A stretch of DNA of 32,078 bases from Clostridium algifaecis (GCF_017874415.1 NZ_JAGGLM010000026.1:1-32078); one strand, 5' to 3'; positions 7,925 through 18,215 are shown, counted from the stretch's first letter. Numbers and translations are program-made. Notes: generated from the sequence alone by a model not told the origin.

Positions 7925-10900
7925 TTATTCCACTTTTATACTGTTATCTTCCTCCTGTATTTTAATCATGAATTCCATAATATTTTTTATGTTTGGTACA
8001 AAATCATTTCTTTTTATATCCTTAATTCTATATCCAAAACCAGGTTTGTCATCCATCTTCAAAATTATATTTCGTCCATATTGTTTTAAAATATTTTTTA
8101 AAACGATATGATTTATTTTTTCTTTACCTTTAAATAAAAATACTACTTCATCCTTTTTTTCTTTTATCTCCTCTATACCAAGTTTCTTGCCAATACTTCT
8201 TATATAAGCTATGTTCATTAAATTAAGCACAGAATCTGGTATACTGGAAAATCTATCTTCAAGTTCATCTGTTATATCCATCATGTCATCATAAGAATCT
8301 ATTGATGCTATCTTTTTATAAATTTCTATCTTCTGCACCTCATCTGTTATATAATTTTCTGGAATATACGCATCAACTTTTAATTCTACTACAGTCTCTA
8401 TTGGTTCTTCATCTATCTCTCCTTTTACAAGTTTGATAGTATTTTCAAGCATCTGGCAATATAAATCATATCCTATAGCTGCCATATGTCCATGCTGTGA
8501 TGATCCCATCATATTGCCTGCGCCTCTTATTTCAAGATCCTTTAAAGCTATTTTAAATCCGGAACCTAGTTCTGTAAAATCCTTAATTGCCTTAAGTCTT
8601 TTTTCTGCTACTTCTGTAAGAATTTTATCTTTTTTATATGTCAAATAGCAATATGCTATCTTGTCTGTCCTGCCCACTCTACCTCTAAGTTGATACAATT
8701 GAGATAATCCCATTCTATCTGCATCATAAATTATCATTGTATTTACATTTTGAATATCCATACCTGTTTCTATGATAGTAGTACATACTAAAACGTTAAA
8801 TTCATTATTCATAAAAGAAACCATTACATTTTCAAGTTCCCTTTCCTGCATCTGACCATGGGCAACTGCCACTTTCGTCTCCGGTACAAGTTTTGATATA
8901 TATGCTGCCATTTTACCTATACTTTCAACTCTATTATATACAAAATAAATCTGTCCGCCTCTATTTATCTCCCTTAATATGGCATCCCTTATCAGTTGAT
9001 CATTATATTCCACTACATAAGTTTGTATCGGACGTCTTTCCTCAGGTGGAGTTTCTATAACACTTATATCTCTTACACCTACAAGTGACATATGCAGCGT
9101 TCTAGGTATAGGGGTAGCACTTAAAGTAAGGACGTCTACATTTTTTCTCATCTTTTTTATTTTTTCCTTGTGCGTAACTCCGAATCTCTGTTCCTCGTCT
9201 ATTATAAGCAGTCCAAGGTCTTTAAATTCTACATCTTTCTGTAGTATTCTATGAGTTCCTATAAGTATATCCACTTCTCCTTTTTTTAAAGCTTTTATAG
9301 TCTTCTTTTGTTCAGCCTGAGTTTTAAACCTACTTACCATATCTATTTTTACAGGAAAATCCGAAAATCTTTTAATAAAATTAGTATAATGCTGCTGGGC
9401 AAGTATAGTGGTTGGCACTAAAAATGCCACTTGTTTTCCATCCATAACAGCCTTGAACGCTGCTCTTACAGCTACCTCGGTTTTCCCATAACCTACATCG
9501 CCGCAAAGTAATCTATCCATAACTTTGTTAGATTCCATATCCCCTTTTATATCATGTATTGTTGACAACTGATCTGGAGTTTCCTCATATGGAAATTCAT
9601 CTTCAAATTGTTTTTGCCATACAGTATCTTTTGAATATTTGTATCCTTTCACTGTAGATCTAACCGCATATAATTTTACTAAGTCATCTGCTATTTCCTC
9701 TATGGATTTTTTTGCCTTTTTCTTGGCTTTAGTCCATTCTGAACCACCTAATTTATTTATCTTTGGTGAATTACCCTCATTACCTATATATTTTTGAACC
9801 ATATCAAGTTGTTCAACAGGTACATATAATTTATCATCAGAATCATATGTAAGTTCCAGATAATCTTTTTTATGTCCCTGCACTTCAAGCTGTTTTATTC
9901 CTTTATATATTCCTATACCATGATTGACATGGACTATATAGTCTCCAGGTTTCAATTCTGCAAAACTTTTTATTTTATTTATGCCCTTTTTAGGCATTTT
10001 TTTGGATTTTTTCTTTTTTGCAACTCCAAACACTTCTTTATCAGATATTACACAAACCTTTAAATCAGGATACTCAAAACCATTCAATTGACTTCCAAAT
10101 GTTATAACTACTTCACCTGGCTGAATTTCATTTATTACATCCCTATAACTGTTTTCTATACCCATATCCCTTAGCGTTTTTGATAATCTTTCGCCTCTAG
10201 GTCTCGTACCGGCCAGAATCAAAGTTTTAAAATTGTTTGACTTTTTTTCCTTTATTTCTTCAATCAACAATTCCATTTGGCCTTGATAATTGTTTAACGT
10301 TATTTGAGAAAACTTAACTATTGATTCTGGCTTCAATTCTCGTGTAGATTTGGCAATTGCATCTATTGTAATAACATTTCTTGTTTTTAAACTATCTATA
10401 ACCTGCTCCTTATCTATAAGAAGCTTCGCCTGTTTTGGCAAGACACTGCCTCTTTGAAGGAAGCTTTTATAATTTTCTTCAAATTCAAAATATACACTGT
10501 CCAATTTGCCAATACATCTTTTTACATCATCTATTATTATAAAATAATTCTTTACATAATCCATAAATAAAGATGGTTTATCATAAAAATACGGGAGAAA
10601 ACTATCTATAGTTTCAAAGCTTAGATTTTCTTCCAGTGACTCCAGATTCTTATTTATTATGTCCTCTAATTTATCTGCGGCATCATTATTTTTGCTGCTT
10701 TTTAATTTGCTGATAATACGTTTTCTATCCTCATCTATATTTTTATAACCATTTTTAATTTGTTCGTCATCCAATATTATTTCTTTTGCTGGAAAAATTT
10801 CTATACTTTTCACTTTTTCAATACTTCGCTGTGATTCTATATTAAAATTCCTGATAGACTCAATTTCATCTCCAAACAGTTCTACTCTATATGGTTGAGC

Positions 10901-11464
10901 TAAAATTGGTGGATATATATCCATTATTCCGCCTCTTATCGAAAACTGTCCTTTAGAATCAATCGTGTCTACTCTTTCATATCCACATTGAACTAATTTT
11001 TGGCTTAAATCTTTTATGTCTATACTTTTCCCCTGTGATAATTTAAATGTGTATTTTTTATACAAAACTGCAGGTATATAAATAGACGCCAGTGCTTCTA
11101 TGCAGGTTACTATAATTTTTTTACCCTTGTTTATCATCTGCCTGATTACTTTTAATCTTTCCCATCTCAAATCACCCGATATAGCATCTATATTATAAAA
11201 AACCACTTCTTTAGTTGGAAAATAATATACTTTTACATCATAAAATGATAAATCTTCATATAACTTTCTTGCCTCAACATCACTATGAGTAACAATTAAA
11301 AAAGATTTGTCTACTTCCTGCTGCACTGCATCAATTAAATAGCTCCGCCCAGAATCAGAAAGTCCATACACTCCTATTGGGAATTTCTCATTTTCTATTG
11401 AATTTCTTATATCATCAAACTCTACACTACTATTAATAGGTTTTATAAGTCCGTCTAGTCTCAT
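7925..11464 (-). CDS. mfd: Transcription-repair coupling factor Mfd
   Basis: An 1179-residue SF2 translocase, the normal length for Mfd. Residues 1-350 are UvrB-like (GLSDSGRSYLIDA; RGGIMDIYPP). The RNA polymerase-binding CarD-like domain is near 500-560 (PGDYIVHVNHGIGIYKG). The RecG-like motor has Walker A GDVGYGKTE near 656, box DEEQ near 755, and TATPIPRTLHMS with later helicase motifs (QLYQLRGRVGR). A TRCF C-terminal domain follows. Mfd removes RNA polymerase stalled at lesions and recruits UvrA. The ATG lies 88 bp after pth, which fits co-transcription. Confidence 0.98.
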   Translation of the reverse strand: MRLDGLIKPINSSVEFDDIRNSIENEKFPIGVYGLSDSGRSYLIDAVQQEVDKSFLIVTHSDVEARKLYEDLSFYDVKVYYFPTKEVVFYNIDAISGDLRWERLKVIRQMINKGKKIIVTCIEALASIYIPAVLYKKYTFKLSQGKSIDIKDLSQKLVQCGYERVDTIDSKGQFSIRGGIMDIYPPILAQPYRVELFGDEIESIRNFNIESQRSIEKVKSIEIFPAKEIILDDEQIKNGYKNIDEDRKRIISKLKSSKNNDAADKLEDIINKNLESLEENLSFETIDSFLPYFYDKPSLFMDYVKNYFIIIDDVKRCIGKLDSVYFEFEENYKSFLQRGSVLPKQAKLLIDKEQVIDSLKTRNVITIDAIAKSTRELKPESIVKFSQITLNNYQGQMELLIEEIKEKKSNNFKTLILAGTRPRGERLSKTLRDMGIENSYRDVINEIQPGEVVITFGSQLNGFEYPDLKVCVISDKEVFGVAKKKKSKKMPKKGINKIKSFAELKPGDYIVHVNHGIGIYKGIKQLEVQGHKKDYLELTYDSDDKLYVPVEQLDMVQKYIGNEGNSPKINKLGGSEWTKAKKKAKKSIEEIADDLVKLYAVRSTVKGYKYSKDTVWQKQFEDEFPYEETPDQLSTIHDIKGDMESNKVMDRLLCGDVGYGKTEVAVRAAFKAVMDGKQVAFLVPTTILAQQHYTNFIKRFSDFPVKIDMVSRFKTQAEQKKTIKALKKGEVDILIGTHRILQKDVEFKDLGLLIIDEEQRFGVTHKEKIKKMRKNVDVLTLSATPIPRTLHMSLVGVRDISVIETPPEERRPIQTYVVEYNDQLIRDAILREINRGGQIYFVYNRVESIGKMAAYISKLVPETKVAVAHGQMQERELENVMVSFMNNEFNVLVCTTIIETGMDIQNVNTMIIYDADRMGLSQLYQLRGRVGRTDKIAYCYLTYKKDKILTEVAEKRLKAIKDFTELGSGFKIALKDLEIRGAGNMMGSSQHGHMAAIGYDLYCQMLENTIKLVKGEIDEEPIETVVELKVDAYIPENYITDEVQKIEIYKKIASIDSYDDMMDITDELEDRFSSIPDSVLNLMNIAYIRSIGKKLGIEEIKEKKDEVVFLFKGKEKINHIVLKNILKQYGRNIILKMDDKPGFGYRIKDIKRNDFVPNIKNIMEFMIKIQEEDNSIKVE

Positions 11465-11552
11465 TTTAACAACCTTTCTAAATTTAAAAATTTAACGCAC
11501 AACAACCGTTAACCCCTTTATTCAGGGATTCACGGCAATAAAATATGATTTT

Positions 11553-12116
11553 TTATATATTTAAACCATTAAACTTGTTCATAGCCTCTATTGTATTTTC
11601 GTTTATAATACAATAAACTGTATCCTTTGCAACTTTAAAAACCTTTTGTATATGTTCAAACTCTTCTTTGTTAAACTTACCTAAAACATAAGATACTAAA
11701 TCTACATTAGGCTGTCCAACCCCTATTTTTATTCTTATAAATTCATCTGTATTTAAGTTACTTATTATGTTCTTTATTCCATTATGTCCTCCTGCACTTC
11801 CCTTTTGTCTTATCCTTAGCTTCCCTAGTGGTAGACTTATATCATCATGAATAACTATTATGTTTTTATTGCTTATTTTATAAAAATTTACTATTTCTCT
11901 TACACTCTCGCCGCTTAAATTCATATAAGTGCTGGGTTTTAAAAGTATAACCTTTTCACCTGCTATTATGCCTTCTCCATAAGTTCCTTTAAATTTTTGC
12001 CTATTAATATTTATACCATATTGATCACTTATAAAATCGATAGCATCAAATCCTACATTATGTCTCGTATGCTCATATTTAGTGCCTATATTGCCTAGTC
12101 CAACTATTAAAAACAT
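11553..12116 (-). CDS. pth: Peptidyl-tRNA hydrolase
   Basis: A 187-residue protein with all Pth signatures: [19 protein letters not shown] (Asn 9, catalytic His 19), [33 protein letters not shown] and GHNGIKNI. It cleaves peptidyl-tRNA released during abortive translation, recycling tRNA. TTGGAG lies before the ATG. The promoter at 12154-12183 is about 40 nt upstream and probably also serves mfd, as in the Bacillus spoVC-mfd region. Confidence 0.98.
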   Translation of the reverse strand: MFLIVGLGNIGTKYEHTRHNVGFDAIDFISDQYGININRQKFKGTYGEGIIAGEKVILLKPSTYMNLSGESVREIVNFYKISNKNIIVIHDDISLPLGKLRIRQKGSAGGHNGIKNIISNLNTDEFIRIKIGVGQPNVDLVSYVLGKFNKEEFEHIQKVFKVAKDTVYCIINENTIEAMNKFNGLNI

Positions 12117-12153
12117 TAATTTTACTCCAATCTAACATCATATCATTTAGTTA

Positions 12154-12183
12154 ATTATATACATAAAAGTCTTAACTTAACAA
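12154..12183 (-). promoter_or_regulatory. Probable sigma-A promoter of pth(-mfd)
   Basis: On the minus strand TTGTTA (12178-12183) is followed after 18 nt by a perfect TATAAT (12154-12159), ending 38 nt before the pth ATG. The -35 matches TTGACA in four of six positions. Confidence 0.55.
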
Positions 12184-12310
12184 TAAATTGCTAAGCTAAA
12201 ACTAAATTAAGCAGTTTAATTCTACATATTTATATATTATACTAAAAATCATAAATAATAAAGAGGTGTAAAAAGTAAATTTTATTAGTTAAGACACTAT
12301 TTTATAATTT

Positions 12311-13501
12311 CTATGGCATTTCCAATAAGTCTACATTTACTTCTATAGTATTCCCATTTCTTAAAATTTTACACTTAACTTTGTCTCCAACTTTATGTGA
12401 ATCTATAATTTCCTGAACATCATCCAGTCGAAGAACCTTCTTACCATCAAATTCCAAAAGAATATCAGTAGGTTTTATACCCGCCCTGGCTGCACCACTT
12501 TCTCTTTCAACTTCCTGAATATAAATACCATGAATCTTGCTATCCTCTGATGCAACACTTTCTCCGTATATACCCAAATAAGGTCTTGCAACTTTACCTT
12601 TATTCATAAGTGTATTTATTATGCTTTTAGCTTCATTTATTGATATGGCAAAGCCCATACCTTCCGCATTTTCTGATGTTCCCATTTTAAGACTGTTTAT
12701 TCCGATAACTTCTCCATTACTATTGCAAAGTGGCCCTCCACTATTACCAGGGTTTATAGCAGCATCCGTCTGTATTACCTTATATACAGAGCCATTGTAC
12801 TCTATCTTTCTGTTTAGCGCGCTTATTATCCCTGCCGTCACTGATCCTGCAAATTCTTCTCCCAATGGATTACCTATTGCAATAGCAGTATCTCCAACCT
12901 TAACTTTTGCAGAATCACCTAATGTTGCTTGTGGCAGATTATCCGCGCTTACTTTTATGACCGCCAGATCTGATCTCTCATCCACTCCCTGAATAGAAGC
13001 ATTTAATATTTTTCCACTCGAAAGTTTTACTGTAACTTTATCAGCATCCTTTATTACATGATAATTTGTAACTATATAACCTTTTGAATCTATTATTATA
13101 CCTGAACCACTTCCTGTATCCTCGTCACCAAAATATCCTTGTGATTTATTACTTATGCCTACTACTGTAGGTCCTACTAATTCTGCTACTTTATTTATAG
13201 AATTATTATTTCCGGAATTTTGGTTTTGTTTTTCAATCTTATCAGTTTCATCTGCATTTTTTCCTGATTTAGTTAATGTCTGTTTATTTTGAGTATAAGT
13301 CCTATTCGATTCTATTTTATTTGTTACATAACATCCTGATATTCCGCCAGAAACTGCCGCTATTAATATAAAAGAAAGCATTTTAATTATCTTCTTTATA
13401 TTAGATTTCTTTTTACTATTTATAAATTTTATCTTTCCTTCATCGTTACCAACATTTTCCCATTTTGTATCTCTTACACTCTGATTTTTATCATCATTCA
13501 T
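12311..13501 (-). CDS. htrA: HtrA/DegP-like membrane-anchored serine protease
   Basis: A 396-residue S1C protease. A cytoplasmic, polar N-terminus (1-38) leads to one membrane anchor (about 39-60) and a low-complexity Asn/Lys/Gln linker (65-105). The trypsin-like domain has the complete triad: His 148 (TNYHVI), Asp 178 (RSDLAVIKV) and Ser 254 (GNSGGPL). A PDZ domain covers about 310-396 (RAGIKPTDILLEFDGKKV). Such proteins degrade misfolded proteins outside the membrane. I place the start at 13501, spaced correctly from GAGGTG; ATG 13516 overlaps that site. It lies 83 bp downstream of a histidine kinase gene, suggesting control of or by an envelope-stress two-component system. Confidence 0.93.
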   Translation of the reverse strand: MNDDKNQSVRDTKWENVGNDEGKIKFINSKKKSNIKKIIKMLSFILIAAVSGGISGCYVTNKIESNRTYTQNKQTLTKSGKNADETDKIEKQNQNSGNNNSINKVAELVGPTVVGISNKSQGYFGDEDTGSGSGIIIDSKGYIVTNYHVIKDADKVTVKLSSGKILNASIQGVDERSDLAVIKVSADNLPQATLGDSAKVKVGDTAIAIGNPLGEEFAGSVTAGIISALNRKIEYNGSVYKVIQTDAAINPGNSGGPLCNSNGEVIGINSLKMGTSENAEGMGFAISINEAKSIINTLMNKGKVARPYLGIYGESVASEDSKIHGIYIQEVERESGAARAGIKPTDILLEFDGKKVLRLDDVQEIIDSHKVGDKVKCKILRNGNTIEVNVDLLEMP

Positions 13502-13584
13502 TAAATCACACCTCATAGTTTCTGAAATTAAAATTATTATAATAAAAAATTTTTACGTATATATGAACGTAATGTAATGATTTC

Positions 13585-15000
13585 TTAAACCTTCTTAAGT
13601 GTAAATATAAATTTTACTCCTACATCTTTCTTATTTTCAACCCAAATATCTTCTCCAAGCTGAGTTAATATACTTCTAACTATTGGCAATCCAAGTCCCG
13701 TACTTACTTTTGAGGTTCTGGATTTATCTCCTTTATAAAATCTATCCCATATATTGTTTAAATCAGCTTCATTTATACAAGGACCATCATTAAAAACTGA
13801 TATAAGAGCTTTATCTCCTTTTGTCCTAACTGAAACTTTTATATTGCCTCCTGGATTTACATACTTTATTGCATTATCTATTAGATTTGTAACTACCTGA
13901 GTTATTCTGTCTTTATCTGCTGCTACAAACAATTTGTCATTTTCCATATAAACATCTACTTTTAACTTCTTATTATTTATTTTTGTTTCAAATTTTATTA
14001 CGCATAATCTTATTATTTCATTTATATCTACTTTCTCAACTCTAAGCTTGAACTGTCCAGCTTCTATAGCCGACAAATCAAGGAGATCATTTACAAGCCT
14101 TGTAAGTCTTTGTATTTCAGAATAAGTTAAAGAAAGATAATAATTCTGCTTTTCTTCAGGAATTACGCCATCAAGCATACCACCTATAAATCCTTTTATT
14201 GATGTTATTGGAGACCTTATCTCATGTGATACATTAGATATGAATTGCCTTCTATTCTTTTCTACAGCTTCCAGTGAGTCTGCCATACCATTAAAAGACT
14301 TCGCAAGTACACCAATTTCATCATTTGAATCTATATGAACTCTTTTTTCCACTTCTCCTTTTGATATTTTATCTGCCACATAGTTTATTTTTTCAAGAGG
14401 TTTTATAATTATTCTTTGTGAAAGATAATATATAACAATGCATGAAATTATAATAGCCATAGCAGCAGATAACCATATTATTTCATACACTCTTTTTATA
14501 GGACCTTTTAATTCAGTTATAGATGTATGCATCATTATAGCTCCCCTGAATACTCCATTTGAAAATATTGGAACTTCAAAAGTATGAACAGGTGCAATAA
14601 ATACATCTGAATAAGTCCCTCTTTTATCTACAGTTTTATTCTTTCTAAGCTCTTCTAAATCACTTGTCACTATTTGTTTTGAAGTAGCTATTAATTTTTT
14701 GTGCTGACTTTTGGATACAGAATATACATATCCATAATTATCTATAAGCCATATATCTGCCGACAAGTAGTTTCCTATGTATGTTATAGTACTATTTATA
14801 TCTTGAGAAGTTATATTTCCATTTAAATATTCAAGTGCTCTTTCTTTTATAAATTGCGATTCCCTCAGCAGTTCAACTTTTCGTTGATTAAAATAATAAT
14901 TTTCAAACCAATAAGATAAAAAAGCAAAAGTCATAACAAAACTTAATACAATAATTGCAGTAAATGCCGCTACAAGCTTTGAAAATACACTTTTTTTCAT
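13585..15000 (-). CDS. Membrane sensor histidine kinase
   Basis: A 471-residue kinase. Membrane segments lie at about 8-31 and 173-195, bracketing a ~140-residue extracellular sensor. A HAMP linker (about 196-248, NDEIGVLAKSFNGMADSL) is followed by the HisKA dimerisation domain with phospho-acceptor His 259 (SNVSHEIRSPITSIKGF) and a HATPase domain with N box TNLIDNAIKY (371-380), G1 DGP at 405 and G2 GLGLPI (435-440). It autophosphorylates and passes the phosphate to the response regulator encoded 1 bp upstream. Its signal is unknown; the adjacent htrA makes cell-envelope or secretion stress a reasonable guess, by analogy with CssS of Bacillus. Confidence 0.93.
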   Translation of the reverse strand: MKKSVFSKLVAAFTAIIVLSFVMTFAFLSYWFENYYFNQRKVELLRESQFIKERALEYLNGNITSQDINSTITYIGNYLSADIWLIDNYGYVYSVSKSQHKKLIATSKQIVTSDLEELRKNKTVDKRGTYSDVFIAPVHTFEVPIFSNGVFRGAIMMHTSITELKGPIKRVYEIIWLSAAMAIIISCIVIYYLSQRIIIKPLEKINYVADKISKGEVEKRVHIDSNDEIGVLAKSFNGMADSLEAVEKNRRQFISNVSHEIRSPITSIKGFIGGMLDGVIPEEKQNYYLSLTYSEIQRLTRLVNDLLDLSAIEAGQFKLRVEKVDINEIIRLCVIKFETKINNKKLKVDVYMENDKLFVAADKDRITQVVTNLIDNAIKYVNPGGNIKVSVRTKGDKALISVFNDGPCINEADLNNIWDRFYKGDKSRTSKVSTGLGLPIVRSILTQLGEDIWVENKKDVGVKFIFTLKKV

Positions 15001-15001
15001 A

Positions 15002-15688
15002 CTATTTCACCTCAAATTTATAACCTACACCCCACACAGTTTCTATTTGCCAGTTAGGTCCGCCTTGAAGTTTTTCCCTTAATCTCTTTACATGTACATC
15101 TACTGTTCTTGAATCTCCTGGATAATCATACCCCCAAACTTCACATAAAAGTTGTTCCCTTGTAAAAACCCTGTTTTTATTATTTGCTAAATAATACAAT
15201 AGTTCAAATTCTTTTGGAGGCATTTTAACATCATTATTCTTGTATACGACTGTATATGAATTTATATCTATTGTTAAATCCTGAAATTTTAATACCTCCT
15301 TGCTCTCATTATCAACATTATATCTCCTAAGTACAGCCTTAATTCTTGCCAGCATTTCTTTGGCTTCAAATGGTTTGACTATATAATCATCTGCACCAAG
15401 TTCAAGTCCCAGCACTTTATCAAAAGTTTCACCTTTTGCAGTAAGCATAATTACAGGGGTTTCATAATCCTTTCTTATCCACTTAAGTACATCTATTCCA
15501 TCTATGTTAGGAAGCATTATATCAAGTAATACTAAATCTGGTTTATATTCTAAAAAAGCATCCTGAGCTGATTTTCCATCATTTACTACCTTTACTTCAT
15601 ATCCTGCACTTTCCACATACATCTTTATTACTTCACATATATTTTCATCATCATCTACAATTAAAATCTTTCCAATTGAACCTTCCAT
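15002..15688 (-). CDS. OmpR/PhoB-family response regulator
   Basis: A 228-residue regulator. The receiver domain (1-120) has acidic residues 12-14 (VDDDE), phospho-acceptor Asp 56 (LVLLDIMLPNIDG), Thr in MLTAKG and Lys in IVKPFEAKE. The C-terminal winged helix (130-228) ends with RTVDVHVKRLREKL and VWGVGYKFE. I place the start at ATG 15688, well spaced from AAGGAGAG; the longer reading from 15730 would run through this site. The gene is followed immediately by its kinase gene and then htrA. The upstream region carries repeated TTACAA/ATACAA motifs that may be its own binding sites. Confidence 0.95.
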   Translation of the reverse strand: MEGSIGKILIVDDDENICEVIKMYVESAGYEVKVVNDGKSAQDAFLEYKPDLVLLDIMLPNIDGIDVLKWIRKDYETPVIMLTAKGETFDKVLGLELGADDYIVKPFEAKEMLARIKAVLRRYNVDNESKEVLKFQDLTIDINSYTVVYKNNDVKMPPKEFELLYYLANNKNRVFTREQLLCEVWGYDYPGDSRTVDVHVKRLREKLQGGPNWQIETVWGVGYKFEVK

Positions 15689-15756
15689 ATATAATCTCTC
15701 CTTATACAAAATTATTGCATATAAATTCATAATAGCTTAATATTAATTTACCACAT

Positions 15757-15811
15757 ATACAATATAGCATAATAGTATACAATATAAATGTTACAAATAA
15801 GTTACAATATA
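15757..15811. repeat. Direct repeats upstream of the response regulator gene
   Basis: ATACAATATA occurs twice exactly (15757-15766, 15777-15786), followed by TTACAAATAA (15791-15800) and TTACAATATA (15802-15811). The last two are 11 bp apart, one helical turn, as in operators bound by OmpR/PhoB-type regulators. They lie 70-125 bp before the response regulator start and overlap plausible -35 sequences (TTGTAA/TTGTAT on the minus strand). Confidence 0.5.
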
Positions 15812-15828
15812 TTAATATCTAAATAAAA

Positions 15829-15857
15829 AAGGCATACAGAATTAATCTGCATGCCTT
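15829..15857 (-). terminator. Terminator of glmU-prs
   Basis: AAGGCATRCAGA arms with one G-T pair form a 12-bp stem and 5-nt loop just after the prs stop; the minus strand continues TTTTATTT. It ends the glmU-prs unit before the response regulator promoter. Confidence 0.88.
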
Positions 15858-15863
15858 CCATAC

Positions 15864-16823
15864 TTAATCTTCAAATAATTTACTTACTGAAATATCTTCA
15901 TAAATCCTTCTTATAGCTTCTGCAAATACTGGAGCTACAGATAATATTTTAAATTTATCAAGTATTTTATCTTTTGGTAATTCTATAGTGTTTAGCATTA
16001 CTAGCTCTTTTATAACAGACTTTTCTATCCTCTCAATTGCAGGTCCTGATAAAACACCATGAGTACAACAAGCGTATACTTCCTTTGCGCCTCTTTCAAC
16101 TAATGCATTTGCACCATTTGTTATGGTCCCAGCTGTATCTATCATATCATCTACCAATATAACCGTCTTTCCTTTTATATCTCCAATTATATTCATAACC
16201 TCTGATACATTAGGTTTCGGCCTTCTCTTATCTATAATGGCTATCTGTAATCCAAGCTTATCAGCAAAACTTCTAGCTCTTCTTACGCTTCCGAGATCTG
16301 GTGAAACTACAACTACGTCATCTCTATTAGCAAAACCTTGTTCAATATAATACTTTGAAAGTATTGGTGCTCCAACAAGATTATCTAAAGGAATATTAAA
16401 ATATCCCTGAATCTGTGATGCATGTAAGTCCATAGTGAGTACCCTGTCTGCACCAGCTGCAGTTAATATATCCGCAACAAGTTTTGCAGTAATTGGATCT
16501 CTAGCTTTGGCTTTCCTATCCTGTCTTGCATATCCATAGTATGGTATTACCGCTGTTATCCTTCCTGCTGATGCTCTCTTAAACGCATCAATCATAATCA
16601 AAAGTTCCATTAAATTGTCATTTACAGGGTCGTTAGTTGATTGAACTATAAATACGTCCCTTCCTCTAACTGTTTCATTAATGTCAACTGATATTTCTCC
16701 ATCACTAAAAGTAGAAACTTTCGCATCTCCAACCTCTGTTCCTAAAATATCAGCTATTCTCTTTCCTAATTTAGGGCAGGAATTACCTGTAAAGATTTTA
16801 ATGCTTTTACCATGGGTTATCAT
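15864..16823 (-). CDS. prs: Ribose-phosphate pyrophosphokinase
   Basis: A 319-residue class I PRPP synthase: [17 protein letters not shown] and [16 protein letters not shown] near the start, the flexible loop [29 protein letters not shown], and the PRPP-binding loop [14 protein letters not shown]. It makes PRPP from ribose 5-phosphate and ATP for purine, pyrimidine, His, Trp and NAD synthesis. AGGAGG precedes the ATG. It follows glmU by 21 bp and the pair is terminated at 15829-15857. Confidence 0.98.
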   Translation of the reverse strand: MITHGKSIKIFTGNSCPKLGKRIADILGTEVGDAKVSTFSDGEISVDINETVRGRDVFIVQSTNDPVNDNLMELLIMIDAFKRASAGRITAVIPYYGYARQDRKAKARDPITAKLVADILTAAGADRVLTMDLHASQIQGYFNIPLDNLVGAPILSKYYIEQGFANRDDVVVVSPDLGSVRRARSFADKLGLQIAIIDKRRPKPNVSEVMNIIGDIKGKTVILVDDMIDTAGTITNGANALVERGAKEVYACCTHGVLSGPAIERIEKSVIKELVMLNTIELPKDKILDKFKILSVAPVFAEAIRRIYEDISVSKLFED

Positions 16824-16844
16824 TTTTTTAAAGCCCTCCTAATT

Positions 16845-18215
16845 TTATTTATTCAGTCCTTTTTTGTATATCCAGCCTTCTTTATTTACTTGCCTTGCTC
16901 TTGCTATTGCCAGTGAACCTTCTGGTACTTCATCTGTTATAGTAGAACCTGCTGCAATATATGTATTGTCATTAACTTTAACTGGGGAGACTAAATTTGT
17001 ATTACAACCTATAAATGAATTATCTCCAATTATAGTTTTGTTCTTCTTTTTTCCATCGTAATTAACTACAACTGTACCGCAGCCAAAGTTACAGCCGCTT
17101 CCAACTTCTGCATCTCCAATATAAGTAAGATGTGATACTTTAGTCTTATCTGCTATAGTAGACTTTTTAACTTCTACAAAATCGCCTATTCTTACTGAAT
17201 TTCCTATCACACTTTCAGGTCTTATATATGCAAAAGGGCCAACAGTAGTATTTTCCCCTATTTTGCTTTCTAATATTACTGAACTTTGAACTATAGTTCC
17301 TTCTTTTATTATACTGTCTTCTATTCTGGACCCAGGATATAAAATACAGTTCTTGCCTATTTCAGTACTTCCCTGTATCACATTCTGGGGATATATTATA
17401 GTATCATTTCCTATTTTTACATTCAAATCTATATATGTAGTACATGGATCAATTAAAGTAACACCATTCTCCATGTGATTTTTATTTACTCTTTTTCTCA
17501 TAATTCTTGCAGCTTCTGCCAACTGTTCCCTTGAATTTACTCCCAGCGTTTCTTCAAAAGGAATTGGAAGTGCACCTATTTTCTTACCTGATTTCTTCAA
17601 TATCTCTATAACATCAGTTAAATAGTATTCACCCTGTGCATTATTATTATGTATTTTATCTAAACTATCAACCAAACTTTCTATATCAAAACAATACATA
17701 GAAGAATTTATTTCATTAACTTTTAATTCTTCTTCTGTACAATCTTTGTGTTCTACTATCTTCGACACATTTCCATTTTCTTCTCTTATAATTCTTCCAT
17801 ATCCATAAGGATTATCCACTAATGAAGTCAAAATAACTGCACTGTAACCACCTTCATTATGAAAATTTATAAGTTTTTTAATAGTATCATCCTTTATTAA
17901 AGGTGCATCACCTGTAAATATAGCTACTGTTCCCTTTTTACCCTTTAAAAAATTTTTAGCACAGATAACAGCATGACCTGTCCCAAGTTGCTTTTCTTGA
18001 ATTGAATATTGAATATTTTGTAATTCAGTAGCCTTCTTTACTTTTTCTAATCCTGTACCTACAACCAAATTTATGTCATCTATTTGTGCTTTTTTAACTA
18101 CATCTATAACTATATTTACCATTTCTTTTCCACATACCTTATGAAGTACTTTAGGGGTAGCTGATTTCATCCTTTTTCCTTCACCGGCCGCTAATATTAT
18201 AGCACAATTATACAT
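16845..18215 (-). CDS. glmU: Bifunctional GlmU (GlcNAc-1-P uridyltransferase / GlcN-1-P acetyltransferase)
   Basis: A 456-residue enzyme. The N-terminal Rossmann-type pyrophosphorylase (1-225) starts [20 protein letters not shown], with TGDAPLI and [12 protein letters not shown]. The C-terminal half (250-456) is a left-handed beta helix of hexapeptide repeats, with [21 protein letters not shown] and the acetyl-CoA-binding end [14 protein letters not shown]. It makes UDP-GlcNAc, the precursor of peptidoglycan. The promoter is at 18297-18325, and prs is the downstream partner, as in Bacillus. Confidence 0.98.
   Translation of the reverse strand: MYNCAIILAAGEGKRMKSATPKVLHKVCGKEMVNIVIDVVKKAQIDDINLVVGTGLEKVKKATELQNIQYSIQEKQLGTGHAVICAKNFLKGKKGTVAIFTGDAPLIKDDTIKKLINFHNEGGYSAVILTSLVDNPYGYGRIIREENGNVSKIVEHKDCTEEELKVNEINSSMYCFDIESLVDSLDKIHNNNAQGEYYLTDVIEILKKSGKKIGALPIPFEETLGVNSREQLAEAARIMRKRVNKNHMENGVTLIDPCTTYIDLNVKIGNDTIIYPQNVIQGSTEIGKNCILYPGSRIEDSIIKEGTIVQSSVILESKIGENTTVGPFAYIRPESVIGNSVRIGDFVEVKKSTIADKTKVSHLTYIGDAEVGSGCNFGCGTVVVNYDGKKKNKTIIGDNSFIGCNTNLVSPVKVNDNTYIAAGSTITDEVPEGSLAIARARQVNKEGWIYKKGLNK

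Noticed and set aside
7811-8089. Plus-strand ORF of 92 codons antisense to the end of mfd
   Set aside because: It is low-complexity Phe/Ile/Tyr from AT-rich DNA, with no ribosome binding site, and is antisense to a well-supported gene.
12169-12295. GTCTTAACT/AGTTAAGAC 9-bp inverted pair 109 nt apart around the gap between htrA and pth
   Set aside because: The arms are short, AT-rich and far apart; no terminator tail or mobile-element feature accompanies them.
12621-12992. 123-codon plus-strand ORF
   Set aside because: It is antisense to the htrA protease domain and has no ribosome binding site or family motif.
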